Assembly: GCA_945910005.1 (NCBI GenBank)
Contig: OX246747.1
Coordinates: 5,080,274 to 5,144,273 of the forward strand
Direction of reading: 5' to 3'
Length of the DNA stretch: 64,000 nt
Origin: Isoperla grammatica
Taxonomy: Eukaryota > Arthropoda > Insecta > Plecoptera > Perlodidae
Of this stretch, positions 43,389 to 54,520 are shown in pieces; position 1 is the first letter of the stretch, and each line of letters starts with the position of its first letter. The notes under the pieces were generated by a model that worked only from the letters and a program-made list of their open reading frames with translations, did no database searches and was not told the origin of the DNA. Made by a program: the position numbers and the translations under genes.

Positions 43389-44326
43389 TGTTCTGTCCTC
43401 TCCGAGTCCCTCAGGACTCCGGCTACAAACTTGCCCCTGTGTTCTTAGGGCGACCAATCAGAAGGCTCAAATATAGTGACGTCATGGAAGATTTTGAATT
43501 TGGTTTACCCTAACTAGGGGGGTGTAGTGGCCTACCTGGTACTTAGCCTTGAAGTGGAAGCTCACCCTCAGCGTGGTAACAACCTCTGACCTCCCCTCCA
43601 AGACCAACACCAGACCGTCATTAAAAATGTCAAATAATGTATAAAACTGATACCCTTCTGAGTGGTTTCCCTGAACCTTGGTGCACATGTGGCTTTTTGG
43701 ACACCCAAGTCGTGTGGGACAAGTCTGTACCCTCTCAGTCGTAATGTTCGGTAGTGAAACATGGACTATAAAAACAAAGGACAAGTACTCAACATATGGT
43801 GCAGCATTTTGTGATAAGGTCTTCGGCGAATACAGGGGTGATGGTGACGGGGGGAGGGAGAGGAGAATCCAAATTGCTCATAATCAAATTACGGGGTGTA
43901 TTAAATTTTACAAATCTAAACGTAAGTATTTTGATATTTATGTGGAGCTAGTATTCTGACTGTCATATCAGATAATTCCAGTAGCCCCCCCCCCCCCCTG
44001 TCAAAATATGTTCCCAGCTAAGCCACTGGTAGGGGCAGTCCAAGATTGGAGTGCACGCAACAGACAATCGAGGAAGCACAACAAGAACGTAAAAGAATAA
44101 GGAAAGCTTTTCCAAACTAAATTGAACAATACAATGGTTGCACTTACCCATATACCAGTGAGGTTCTTGTATTTCACGTATGATTATTTTACTTATTCAC
44201 TGGATAATATACTTAATCTTTATCCTGGGTAAATATATACATGGTTTGCTTAGCGATAACTGTGGTATAAGTATAAATGACGCATATGGATCAAGAGCAA
44301 AAATACGAAAATATACTGTTCATGAG
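43389..44326. other. Mixed stretch with a possible LINE scrap
   Basis: At 43740-43790 the plus strand reads VMFGSETWTIKTKDK, which resembles the ALYGSETW block late in LINE reverse transcriptases. The rest shows no gene. A C tract lies at about 43986-43998. Confidence 0.3.
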
Positions 44327-44590
44327 TTAAACAAACACCAATAACGAATGTGGTAATTGGAGCCTGACACGCTCAAAACATTCATTTCGTGCAGTTTGGT
44401 AGAAACTTCCACGAATCCCAGCCATAATCATGTTTCCTCTCGAAATTGGAAGTTTGTGTAAGATCACTGAAATCGAACAATTTCCACGAACAAATTTCAT
44501 CGAACAAATTCCACCTGAACCGGTGAGAGCGTCCTTGTGTTGTGTGTCCTTGTTCCGTGTGGTCATGTTCAGGTTACTTGATCTAGTTAC

Positions 44591-44771
44591 CTCTAAGTAA
44601 GTACGGTAAACCCCGTCGATTTTGCTGCAGTAGCTGCTGGTTGATGTTGAGGTCCAACATCATGCTCGTGACCGTTTCTTTCTCGAACCTATACCTCTTC
44701 TTAAATTGAACGCCGGTGTAGAACTCCACTGGGTTCTCACCATCTCGCAAATACCTCCGCGGTTGTTCCAT
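44591..44771 (-). pseudogene. Harbinger transposase N-terminal exon
   Basis: ATG at 44771 opens MEQPRRYLRDGENPVEFYTG, then RYRFEKETVTSMMLDL and NRRGLPYLL, ending in AGAG before GTAACT. The FRF-type block followed by NRGLP is typical of Harbinger N-termini. No following exon is evident on the minus strand down to 43400, so this is an orphan exon. Confidence 0.5.
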
Positions 44772-45067
44772 TGCAGATAAAAAACTGGTTTTGTTTGTCG
44801 TTTCTCATTAAATACTCAGCGTATTTGAAAAAGTCGTCGACGCCCGCCATGATGAAAAACGTGGCTACGGAGCTGTTAGGAGAGACCTAGGGATGACCTA
44901 GAGCTCACCCAGCCTGGGGGATACCTGCCCTAGGGCACCCCCAGGGGTTCCCTAGACGTATGGGCATTGCATCGAGCCCTTGGGGATACCCAGCTGTGAA
45001 AAACCGGCCCTTAGATACAAAAGACCTTTAAATACGAATATCTTTTATTATTTAAATATGGACAGCG

Positions 45068-45193
45068 TCAATGAGAAGGATCAATATCTGCATCGGTTGT
45101 CGGCCTCCATGTTGGCGATCTTCTCGTCGCCTTCTTGACGATGCGCTTGCACGGCGTGATCGCCACGACCAGCTCCGAATACTCCTTGCGCAC
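45068..45193 (-). CDS. Candidate terminal exon, GC-rich, with poly(A) signal
   Basis: After TCCGTCTGTCTCAG the minus strand is open in two frames, one reading VRKEYSELVVAITPCKRIVK and the other AQGVFGAGRGDHAVQAHRQE. An AATAAA (complement of TTTATT at 45044) follows the stop. The splice site, the GC content unlike its surroundings and the poly(A) signal suggest a genuine last exon. I do not recognise the protein. Confidence 0.35.
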   Translation of the reverse strand: MRKEYSELVVAITPCKRIVKKATRRSPTWRPTTDADIDPSH

Positions 45194-45321
45194 CTGAGAC
45201 AGACGGAACAAACTGTTCGGTGATAAGGCCCGTTCGCTATTCGCTCAGAAAGGTAGACACGGAAATAATAATAAAAATGAAAGTAATAATAATAATAATC
45301 CTTCGAGACAACATCTATCCT

Positions 45322-46415
45322 ACATAATGACTGTATACACTGAGCAGTGCTTGCATGCTCTCTCCTACATAATGACTGTATACACTGTACAGTGCTTGCA
45401 TGCTCTCTCCTACATAATGAATGTATACACTGAGCAGTGCTTGCATGCTCTCTCCTACATAATGACTGTATACACTGTACAGTGCTTGCATGCTCTCTCC
45501 TACATAATGACTGTATACACTGTACAGTGCTTGCATGCTCTCTCTTACATAATGACTGTATACACTGTACAGTGCTTGCATGCTCTCTCCTACATAATGA
45601 CTGTATACACTGAGCAGTGCTTGCATGCTCTCTCCTACATAATGACTGTATACACTGTACAGTGCTTGCATGCTCTCTCCTACATAATGACTGTATACAC
45701 TGAGCAGTGCTTGCATGCTCTCTCCTACATAATGACTGTATACGCTGTACAGTGCTTGCATGCTCTCTCCTACATAATGACTGTATACACTGAGCAGTGC
45801 TTGCATGCTCTCTCCTACATAATGACTGTATACACTGTACAGTGCTTGCATGCTCTCTCCTACATAATGACTGTATACACTGTACAGTGCTTGCATGCTC
45901 TCTCCTACATAATGACTGTATACACTGTACAGTGCTTGCATGCTCTCTCCTACATAATGACTGTATACACTGTACAGTGCTTGCATGCTCTCTCCTACAT
46001 AATGACTGTATACACTGTACAGTGCTTGCATGCTCTCTCCTACATAATGACTGTATACACTGTACAGTGCTTGCATGCTCTCTCCTACATAATGACTGTA
46101 TACACTGTACAGTGCTTGCATGCTCTCTCCTACATAATGACTGTATACACTGTACAGTGCTTGCATGCTCTCTCTTACATAATGACTGTATACACTGTAC
46201 AGTGCTTGCATGCTCTCTCCTACATAATGACTATACACTGTACAGTGCTTGCATGCTCTCTCCTACATAATGACTGTATACACTGTACAGTGCTTGCATG
46301 CTCTCTCCTACATAATGACTGTATACACTGTACAGTGCTTGCATGCTCTCTCCTACATAATGACTGTATACACTGTACAGTGCTTGCATGATCTACCCTA
46401 CATAAGAACTGTATA
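45322..46415. repeat. Minisatellite, 45-bp unit, about 24 copies
   Basis: TACATAATGACTGTATACAC recurs every 45 bases (45366, 45411, 45456 and so on). One unit near 46231 is 42 bases. Units alternate between CTGTACAG and CTGAGCAG in the middle. Because 45 is a multiple of 3 and no frame contains a stop, long frames run through on both strands. They are not evidence of a protein. Confidence 0.95.
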
Positions 46416-46445
46416 CACTTGTATACACACACTTGTATACACACA

Positions 46446-46880
46446 ATTAATCATCAATTTATTTAATTTATAAATAAAATAAAATATTAAATGATAAATA
46501 ATTCTATTAATAAATTAACTACTGGAAATGCGGCTACGTCAGTGAATTCATTCGTTGGAATACAATTTAATAATAACACTGGTAACTCGTTTACCTTCAT
46601 CATCACGGGAATGTTGACGCAATATATCACTGAATAGGCCAATCCAGGCTTGAATGCTGATTTCTTCTGAAACAACAAGTTGAATAAAGAATGGTGATAA
46701 AAAACAAAATAACAAAACACATTATTTTTATGTTTAATACCCCTTAATTGCTTAGAAATGAATGTTCAGAAAAGAAATACAATTTTAAGTTAAAGATTTA
46801 TTAATTAATCATCAATTTATTTAATTTATAAATAAAATAAAATATTAAATAATAAATATTTCTATTATTAAATTAACTAC
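46446..46880. repeat. Direct repeat of about 78 bp flanking 275 bp
   Basis: AATCATCAATTTATTTAATT, then TATAAATAAAATAAAATATT and beyond occurs at 46446-46524 and 46802-46880. The pair is AT-rich and may be a local duplication. Confidence 0.55.
46595..46666 (-). CDS. Candidate 72-bp internal exon
   Basis: TTGTTTCAG precedes and GTAAAC follows a stretch encoding EISIQAWIGLFSDILRQHSR. The reading is amphipathic and looks real, and its end phase is compatible with the exon at 45193. A further possible exon upstream (about 47058-46990, with VVEPTTTVVLTPSPPPLPEP) does not join in phase. Treat this as a weak gene model. Confidence 0.3.
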
Positions 46881-47138
46881 TAAATAAAATAATAAATTTC
46901 TTTATTAACATATCGATTTATTATGAAGAAATGGTGTTGTCAAAAAAAATTTGATTAGGAATTTGTTTACATATACGTGTCATCGCCATTGGTGGCTCGG
47001 GTAGCGGCGGCGGCGAGGGGGTTAACACTACCGTCGTCGTTGGCTCTACAACGCCTACAAACAACGAGATAAGCGTTATTGTACAAGTGAAATTCCAAAT
47101 TCATTAATATAATTATAATAATATCATTAAATTTGTTA

Positions 47139-47449
47139 CCTGCCCAGGGACTGCCACCTTATCGTGGTGGGCAGGTTTGCGTGCTTTGTTGATCCCGAGA
47201 GCTATGCCGGCGGAAGCGTATGCTTCTGGTAGGGCCACCCAAGCCGGAATGGTCGAGGAGGAGAAGTCAGACGAAATGGAGTCCACAACCTCCCCCCTCC
47301 CTTTTCCTCCCCCTTCCAATTTTTCACCCCGCCCTCCTACTTGCCCCTTTCCTCCAAACAGCCCCCTATTGCATCTTCATCTATCACCCACTCATTGTCT
47401 CGATTAGCCTCGTTGCAAAAATATGAGACGTTAAGCCCAAATATCAATC
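47139..47449 (+). repeat. SINE-like element, head A plus tail
   Basis: It begins CCTGCCCAGGGACTGCCACC and ends ACGTTAAGCCCAAATATCAA. Its 3' end abuts the first readable codon of an RCC1-like frame, so it may have inserted into that gene or its intron. Confidence 0.7.
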
Positions 47450-47451
47450 TC

Positions 47452-48323
47452 TGGGCTTGGGGTAATAATGGAAATGGTCAGTTGGGTACCGGTGACAGGG
47501 TTAAGAGATCCGTCCCCTCTCGAATGATTGGCCTCGAGGACCAGACTGTCTCCCAGGTCATCGCTGGATGTCGCAACACTGCGATGTTGACACAGGAAGG
47601 GGATGTGTTTGTGTGCGGTAGTGGACTAAGTGGTCAGTTGGGTCCGCGGAAAAAACCTTTTCGGTGGCGACCCGGTTGCCGAAGTCTTCAGGGGTGATTG
47701 TTAAACAGGTGGCCTTTGCTGAGACGTATTCTCTACTCTTGATAGTTGAGAAGGCAAACATTACACCGGCACCTCAACTAGGGATCGGTGTTGCAGAGAG
47801 GGGCGACCGGGTGAGGAATGGTACAACAGAATTAGAACGGAACATCATGACCACTCTCGAGTGTCCTGTTTGCTTCAAGGTCATGTGCGAACCAATACAC
47901 CAGTGCACCGCGGGACACAGCTTATGCAACGCTTGCCGGTCTGACGACAGGACCACAGTTTGCCCGCTATGTCGCGGACAGTTCCTTACTGTGAGGAATC
48001 TCGCGCTGGAGGGCCTGAGTGCCAACATCGAACTACCGTGCACGGCATGCTTGCTGCGCATGCGCGCGTGCGAGCTAGCGGGACACGGCGCGGTCTGTCC
48101 CCGCCGCGACTACGACTGTCCCCTGGCGTGTGGCGGTTGGAGGGGCCAGCCCGAAGCGATGCTGGACCACGCTCTCTCGGCCCACGCGGACCGGACGTGG
48201 CCCGACCTGCCACGCACATTTGTGCAGCGGCGCGGACTCTTGCTCACGGACGTGCTCGCGACGCACGGCAGAGTGTTCGCGCTACATCGCGGGTACGACG
48301 GGGATCCAATGTATCCAATGTAG
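47452..48323 (+). pseudogene. RCC1 repeats followed by SIAH-type RING finger
   Basis: Two RCC1-like blades are visible first (WAWGNNGNGQLGTGDRVKRS, then VFVCGSGLSGQLG). The frame slips by one base near 47650, in the GGAAAAAA region. It resumes with FSVATRLPKSSG and leads to a RING (LECPVCFKVMCEPIHQC, GHSLCNAC, VCPLCRGQF) and a SIAH/SINA-type zinc region (LPCTACLLRMRACELAGHGA, then CPRRDYDCPLACGG and LDHALSAHADR). RING-SIAH proteins pass ubiquitin from an E2 to bound substrates, and RCC1 blades bind partners. The GC-rich 3' half differs sharply from its surroundings. The 5' end is lost at a SINE-like insertion. The SINA substrate-binding domain is cut short by a stop at 48323. Confidence 0.65.
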
Positions 48324-48407
48324 TGCAGAGCAAAAGTTTACAATATCCAAATAGCGTGTGATTTCTACCCTTATTTTTTAAAAATATTATTTACTTTATA
48401 TTATACA

Positions 48408-48450
48408 TCGTTGCATAAATATGAGACGTTAAGCCCCATTAATAAATATA
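48408..48450 (+). repeat. SINE-like tail
   Basis: CGTTGCATAAATATGAGACG, then TTAAGCCCCATTAAT, without a head. Confidence 0.55.
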
Positions 48451-48763
48451 TTTATTTACTTTATTGTGTAAACTGTTAATGACTAACGATGTGTTCCGCC
48501 GAAAGTGATATTGTTGATTCCCGCCCTGGGCGATTCACGAATGTTCATTTTGGGCCCCCCTTCCCCCCCCCCCACCCTCTTATTACCAACTTTTGTTTCT
48601 AAATTGCGAAATATTACACAAAATTATCTATGTCTACCCTAATTTCAAGGCCACGCTTCGCCACTGATATTCAGTTCAGTTTTTATCGACTAGTCAAATA
48701 GATTACTTCACTTGCCACTCTCAACCAATTATACCAAATTGAAAATGGTGTTAAGAGTCTAAT

Positions 48764-48858
48764 CTAATCTTCTTCGTCTTCAGCCGATTCGTCGGGGGAA
48801 TCGTCATTACAGTTTTCTGTCAAATCGTCATCAAAGTCAATATCCGGCTCCGTTACGT
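48764..48858 (-). CDS. Candidate acidic terminal exon
   Basis: After TTATTTGTAG the minus strand encodes VTEPDIDFDDDLTENCNDDS, then PDESAEDEED and a stop. It looks like an acidic C-terminal tail. No upstream exon was identified and no function can be given. Confidence 0.3.
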
Positions 48859-49265
48859 CTACAAATAATAATAAACAATTAGGTCATAGCTCCCCGAGTG
48901 TTACAAAACTAACACCTGTTTGGAAATTATTTCACCTGGGTCTGACACGCAGTCCGTTAGTTTTGTGTGTAAAATGGCTGGCAATGGCTGCCTTTAATAA
49001 GATCTTCATTTAAGATGTCGTTGACAATGTGCAAGGCAACTGCATTTGGATGTCGGCTAATGATTGATGATGATGATGATGAATAATGGCGAATGAAAGA
49101 TTTTGCGCAAAAGTGCGCCAGGGGCCAGCTGGTTGTACCTTATTCCACGCCATCCCCATATATATTATTGCATAATATGGGAAAGAGACGTCAATTTAAT
49201 CCATTGTGTGAACTCTTTTGAACTTAGAGGTTTTGAACCACAGGTTAGGAGCCGAATCACTTCTT

Positions 49266-49580
49266 TCATTGCGGCTCGGTCAACAGTTGATCGGCAGTCG
49301 ACAGTTTTCTTGACTTCACTTTCTTTGAACTGGAAGCAAATGTCTTACTCTTTCGTTTCGAGATTGTTGCATATATTGACAAAGTTCCAGTGGTCAGACG
49401 ATCAAGAAATTTCTCGGCCATTTTATCTTCCTCTCGATGTGCAGTGCTCAAGCTATTGATGGCATCTTCTGGACACGGCTTAGCTGTGGAAAGTGATTTT
49501 AGTTGTGGATTAGTCAAATCCCAGGGCTCAGCGTCCCACTCGTTGAGAGCATCAACCACTGACTCTACTACTACAATATC
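49266..49580 (-). pseudogene. Fragment of a widespread uncharacterised protein
   Basis: The frame encodes VVDALNEWDAEPWDLTNPQL, then EEDKMAEKFLDRLTTGTLSI and YATISKRKSKTFAS. I recall similar FLDRL, then ATISKR blocks in repeated invertebrate proteins of unknown role. The C-terminal part is missing after LLTEPQ. A transposon-linked origin is plausible but unproven. Confidence 0.35.
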
Positions 49581-50250
49581 CTTTTAGATTCTTGATGGTC
49601 CTTATTCCGGATATTTATGCTTTGACCTTTTAAAGTGGCTGATTTCATGAAGATAGCGATTTTCGTCGATTTTACAGTTGGTTCGCTATGTTCAAGAATT
49701 CTTCATTTACCTCACACATTTTGTTTAGTAAAATCAAATTGATATTTCTCACAAATTCGAACATTTACGTGTAGTTTTTAGATCACATTTTTTTGCTTGC
49801 TCTCGTTCCACCGCCTTATTGAATAATGCCAAACTATCAAACAACAATGACGAGTTCGTGTTTAGGCTGGAACACGTCTTGTCGCGACTAAAAAATTCCC
49901 GGCCTCAAAATCGACGCGATCCCTCAGCTTAGGCTATTTTCCATAGTTTTTAAGATACAAAAATCTATTTAAGATAGTTTCAACTTATGTGTATAGGTTT
50001 CGTAACAGTCGTTAGTAGTATGATACTTCCATTCACCCGAATCTTCATTGGCATCTGATAATTTTATTCGTGTTAATACGATGTCATCTCGAATGAAGGA
50101 AGCTTCGCGTATCCATTGCCTACCAAGTTCGGACGTGTACAATTGTGTTGGGTTGTTCCCGAAAAAGGGTAAAATTAAATGGACTGGGTTGTGGCGAGCA
50201 GGACAGCGGGTCTCTCCCTGCCAGCGCCTCCCACCACTATCCCCATGGCC
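49581..50250. other. Unassigned stretch
   Basis: I see no convincing frame or repeat boundary before the SINE-like head B at about 50252. Confidence 0.4.
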
Positions 50251-50251
50251 A

Positions 50252-50515
50252 GTCTGAACAGTGGGAAGAATAGGCCCAGAGTCACTCTGCTAGTCGTTAG
50301 AGGTGACGAAAGGAGACCCTGTCCCTTCCCCCCACTGTCCCACTGAAGATTTCTCCTCCCACTGTGCTCTGTCCTCCCTTGCTTGACTGCCCTAATGACG
50401 ACCCCCGCGTTGTGCAATGGCACTGATTCGGGTATGTGACGTTTTTTCGTATATCACCTACTCACCGTCTCAATTAGCTAAAGTTGCACAATTATGATAC
50501 GGAAAACCCAAATAT
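50252..50515 (+). repeat. SINE-like element, head B plus diverged tail
   Basis: GAAGAATAGGCCCAGAGTC, then CTAGTCGTTAGAGGTGACGA and CCCACTGTCCCACTGAAG match head B and the shared body. The tail is diverged (GTTGCACAATTATGATACGG). It is an older copy. Confidence 0.65.
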
Positions 50516-50856
50516 GATTGGGATTTATATAAAGTTTATAGTAACACCCATACACAGTCTTCTTATTGGAGCAATGTGTACAAACCTTTGCTGTCACTTT
50601 GTAAGTCTCATTAGGTGTAGCCAATTCTCATTAGGTGTAGCCTACACCTACCAGTCCTCATTTTTAAATACCCTGTATTATTTAAGGAAACTTATCAGCT
50701 TTATCTGGATTGCCGCAGGATTCCTCTCTTTACGGAAAACAAGAAAACTGATGAAAAAAGAAGCGTTGGGTTAATATAAAATAGCTTGAAAAGGCAAAGG
50801 AGAACAATGATAATATAGAAGCAAAGCAAGCATCAGCATAGAAAAACTATTATAGA
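50516..50856. other. Unassigned stretch
   Basis: It contains a tandem doubling of CTCATTAGGTGTAGCC at about 50608-50642. Nothing else was recognised. Confidence 0.4.
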
Positions 50857-51306
50857 CTACAGGGGTGATCTTTCGCTTCCTAGTCTGGCTCGACTCCGAT
50901 GCACGTGGTCAAACTCCAGGTGTTCCTCTTCCCTGGTAGCCCGGGCCTCCTCGAACCGAGCTCGGGCCTTTAAAATCCGGAGTTCGACCGACGGGATCTC
51001 GGCCCGAGCTACCTCGGCTCGCTCCCGAGCAGCATCGGCACGGGCACGTGATAGAGCAGCGTCCATGTCGGCTCTGGCTTCACGCATTCGAATGTCGTGC
51101 AGCTCGTCTTTCTTCTCTTGTGTCGACTCGAGCTGCGACATTCGAAACTGGTGTTCTTCACGGACAACACCCAACCTATTTCTAGCAGTGCCATGGCTAG
51201 TTCCATCCCCAGAAACATTGGCACTGCGAGTGGGAGTAACTCCACTAGTGGCAGAAGAATGCCCCAATGACGGCACAGTGCTAAGTTCCGTCAACAAACA
51301 AACCAA
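50857..51306 (-). CDS. Charged coiled-coil exon, probably a Harbinger partner protein
   Basis: The 149-residue frame has a long Arg/Glu/Ala helix: REEHQFRMSQLESTQEKKDE, then IRMREARADMDAALSRARAD and AARERAEVARAEI. C-terminal exons of the Myb/SANT-like proteins of Harbinger elements often look like this. Its Ser/Thr-rich start (SSATSGVTPTRSANVSGD) would follow the DNA-binding exon, which I do not find upstream. The assignment is inference from composition and context. Confidence 0.35.
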   Translation of the reverse strand: MVCLLTELSTVPSLGHSSATSGVTPTRSANVSGDGTSHGTARNRLGVVREEHQFRMSQLESTQEKKDELHDIRMREARADMDAALSRARADAARERAEVARAEIPSVELRILKARARFEEARATREEEHLEFDHVHRSRARLGSERSPL

Positions 51307-51740
51307 CCGAGTATTTAGTTGCTAAAGTTCTCATATAATTTGTTTGAATTAAGAGGTAATGGAAGGAGTTATTTGCATCCACTTGAATACAAAAACTGTT
51401 AAGTGTTTTTTTTCAAGTTTAGGCAATTTGTTAACCATCATTGTGGACTGAAAGAGTTGCTCTCTTCTTGCAGTGGTGGATGACGGGAAATCGTTAACGA
51501 AATCGTCGAGACAAGCCAACCGATGACCGATGGCCAATGTCGTCATTCTTACGTTTACGCCGTAAATTGTCTACATCTTTCAAAAGAGTGAACTTGCCAG
51601 TTTATTTAAAAATATATTGTTTGAATTCTTTATTTTCAATTTTGTGGTCAATTCAATCTCCCATGGCCGCTGCTTCCTCTACGGTTAATAGTCTTTAACC
51701 TTCATGATTTATATGAGTTGAAATAAAGTTGTTTGTTGAT
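51307..51740. other. Unassigned stretch
   Basis: No convincing gene is seen between the coiled-coil exon and the truncated head-B copy. Confidence 0.35.
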
Positions 51741-51808
51741 ACCCGTCTGGGCCCGGGAAGAATAGGCTCAGAGTGACTCTGCTAGTTGTAAGAGGCGACG
51801 AAAGGAGT
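51741..51808 (+). repeat. SINE-like head B, truncated
   Basis: ACCCGTCTGGGCCCGGGAAG, then AGTTGTAAGAGGCGACGAAA. The body and tail are missing. Confidence 0.6.
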
Positions 51809-51904
51809 TCCCAAAATGGTTGTCATTTACGTGGGACATGCGGTTTAAGAATTCGACTGCGTTGAGTCTTCCTTGGGCCAGTTGCTCATTGGCCCTTCGT
51901 ATGA

Positions 51905-53545
51905 CGCATCCTGGAGCAGGTATCTATCCCGTGGCCTCTCCCGTATTTCCTCCCACCTCGCAACCAGGGTAGACTCACTCCTTCGTATGGCGGCATCCTG
52001 GAGCAGGTATCTATCCCGTGGCCTCTCCCGTATTTCCTCCCACCTCGCAACCAGGGTAGACTCACTCCTTCGTATGGCGGCATCCTGGAGCAGGTATCTA
52101 TCCCGTGGCCTCTCCCGTATTTCCTCCCACCTCGCAACCAGGGTAGACTCACTCCTTCGTATGGCGGCATCCTGGAGCAGGTATCTATCCCGTGGCCTCT
52201 CCCGTATTTCCTCGCACCTCGCCACCAGGGTAAACTCACTCCTTCGTATGGCGGCATCCTGGAGCAGGTATCTATCCCGTGGCCTCTCCCGTATTTCTTC
52301 CCACCTCGCAACCAGGGTAGACTCACTCCTTCGTATGGCGGCTCCTGGAGCAGGTATCTATCCCGTGGCCTCTCCCGTATTTCCTCCCACCTCGCAACCA
52401 GGGTAGACTCACTCCTTCGTATGGCGGCATCCTGGAGCAGGTATCTATCCCGTGGCCTCTCCCGTATTTCCTCCCACCTCGCAACCAGGGTAGACTCACT
52501 CCTTCGTATGGCGGCATCCTGGAGCAGGTATCTATCCCGTGCCTCTCCCGTATTTCCTCCCACCTCGCAACCAGGGTTAGACTCACTCCTTCGTATGGCG
52601 GCATCCTGGAGCAGGTATCTATCCCGTGGCCTCTCCCGTATTTCCTCCCACCTCGCAACCAGGGTAGACTCTCTCCTTCGTATGGCGGCATCCTGGAGCA
52701 GGTATCTATCCCGTGGCCTCTCCCGTATTTCCTCCCACCTCGCAACCAGGGTAGACTCACTCCTTCGTATGGCGGCATCCTGGAGCAGGTATCTATCCCG
52801 TGGCCTCTCCCGTATTTCCTCCCACCTCGCAACCAGGGTAGACTCACTCCTTCGTATGGCGGCATCCTGGAGCAGGTATCTATCCCGTGGCCTCTCCCGT
52901 ATTTCCTCCCACCTCGCAACCAGGGTAGACTCACTCCTTCGTATGGCGGCATCCTGGAGCAGGTATCTATCCCGTGGCCTCTCCCGTATTTCCTCCCACC
53001 TCGCAACCAGGGTAGACTCACTCCTTTGTATGGCGGCATCCTGGAGCAGGTATCTATCCCGTGGCCTCTCCCGTATTTCCTCCCACCTCGCAACCAGGGT
53101 AGACTCACTCCTTTGTATGGCGGCATCCTGGAGCAGGTATCTATCCCGTGGCCTCTCCCGTATTTCCTCCCACCTCGCAACCAGGGTAGACTCATTCCTT
53201 TGTATGGCGGCATCCTGGAGCAGGTATCTATCCCGTGGCCTCTCCCGTATTTCCTCCCACCTCGCAACCAGGGTAGACTCACTCCTTTGTATGGCGGCAT
53301 CCTGGAGCAGGTATCTATTCCGTGGCCTCTCCCGTATTTTCTCCCACCTCGCAACCAGGGTAGACTCACTCCTTTGTATGCCGGCATCCTGGAGCAGGTA
53401 TCTATCCCGTGGCCTCTCCCGTATTTCCTCCCACCTCGCAACCAGGGTAGACTCACTCCTTCGTATGGCGGCATCCTGGAGCAGGTATCTATCCCGTGGC
53501 CTCTCCCGTATTTCCTCCCACCTCGCAACCAGGGTAGACTCACGG
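51905..53545. repeat. Tandem array, 87-bp unit, about 19 copies
   Basis: GGAGCAGGTATCTATCCCGT recurs every 87 bases (51913, 52000, 52087 and on). The unit is 29 codons long, so frames of up to 424 residues run through it on both strands. On the minus strand one frame reads RWEEIRERPRDRYLLQDA and another RGGRKYGRGHGIDTCSR. Small deletions near 52345 and 52535 and an inserted base near 52577 switch which frame is carried, so no single protein is preserved. Units with CCTTCG or CCTTTG before TATGGCGG cluster in the 5' and 3' halves. Confidence 0.9.
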
Positions 53546-53825
53546 GTCTATCTGGTCGGTGCGGACGAGTTGGTCTGAGGAATATAAGATGGTGCATTCA
53601 AACTTATGAATAATAATAACAAAGGACACTCAAGCAATGAGGCTTATTCAGAAGAACTCATAACAAGGTATCTCATTGTCATAGGCCTTAAGTAAAAGCA
53701 TTTAAGTTCTAGTAGGTCCGTGTAGTTAGCCCTCCTACAATTTTTTATTAATATATCTATATCGTGTTTAAATATATATATATATGTTACACACTTCCTC
53801 AACACAACTCCAACACTACTTTTTA

Positions 53826-54075
53826 GCACTGACCCTCCCCTTTCCTCACACGCCCTCCTACTTGCCCCTTTCCTCCAAAGAGCCCCCAATTTCATCTTCA
53901 TTCTCACCCACTCATCGTCTTGATTAGCCAAGTAGCAAAAATATAAGACGTTAGGCCCAAATATCAATCAATCAGGCCCCACTCCCTTTTCTCCTTTCCT
54001 CCCCGCCCTCACACTGGCCTTTTACCTCTTTACACCCCTTATCATCTCCATATCTCACCCACTCATTGTCTCGGT
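53826..54075 (+). repeat. Two SINE-like tails in tandem
   Basis: The first ends AAAATATAAGACGTTAGGCC and CAAATATCAATCAATCA at about 53975. The second is partial, with CACCCACTCATTGTCTCGGT. Neither has a head. Confidence 0.6.
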
Positions 54076-54102
54076 TAGCCCCTCATTAATGTTGATAATT
54101 TC

Positions 54103-54418
54103 GGACCCGTCTCGGCCCGGGGTACAAAAGGTCCAGAGTGACTCTGCTAGTCGTAAGAGGCGACAGAAGGAGACCATTCCCCCTCCCCCCCCCCCCCCCC
54201 CCCCCCCCCCCACGGTCCACACTGAATATTTCTCCTCCCACTTGGCCCTGCCCACCCTTGCTGGACTCCCGTATGACGACCCACGCGACGTACAATGGAT
54301 CTAATTCGGATGTGGCTTTATTCTTCAACATCATCTTTTCATCTTCATTTTCACCCGCTCATCGTCTCGATTAGCCATCGTTGCATAAATATGAGACGTT
54401 AAGCCCCATTAATCAATC
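54103..54418 (+). repeat. SINE-like element, head B plus tail
   Basis: It begins ACCCGTCTCGGCCCGGGG, holds AGTCGTAAGAGGCGACAGAA, a long C tract at about 54179-54211, the shared body and the tail GTTGCATAAATATGAGACG, then TTAAGCCCCATTAATCAATC. Confidence 0.75.
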
Positions 54419-54454
54419 ATGCAATAAAACAATAAGTAACGAGTTACATTATCT

Positions 54455-54520
54455 TGGTGGCGCAAAATGACCTAACTGGTTGAAGCGCCCTTAAACCTAG
54501 TAAACTAAACTAAACTTGAG
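54455..54520 (+). repeat. LINE 3' tail
   Basis: TGGTGGCGCAAAATGACC, then GAAGCGCCCTTAAACCTAG and a TAAAC repeat match the LINE tails at 33165 and 40003. Confidence 0.5.

Noticed and set aside
45315..46391. Frames of 354 and 307 residues through the 45-bp array
   Set aside because: They exist on both strands only because the unit length is a multiple of three and lacks stops. There is no start context, splice signal or conserved end.
47452..48323. Viral origin for the RCC1-RING frame
   Set aside because: Large DNA viruses of arthropods do carry RING proteins, but no neighbouring viral gene supports it, and animal genes explain both domains.
51845..53597. Frames of up to 424 residues through the 87-bp array
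   Set aside because: Competing frames on both strands, and indels that switch phase, show that no single protein is maintained.
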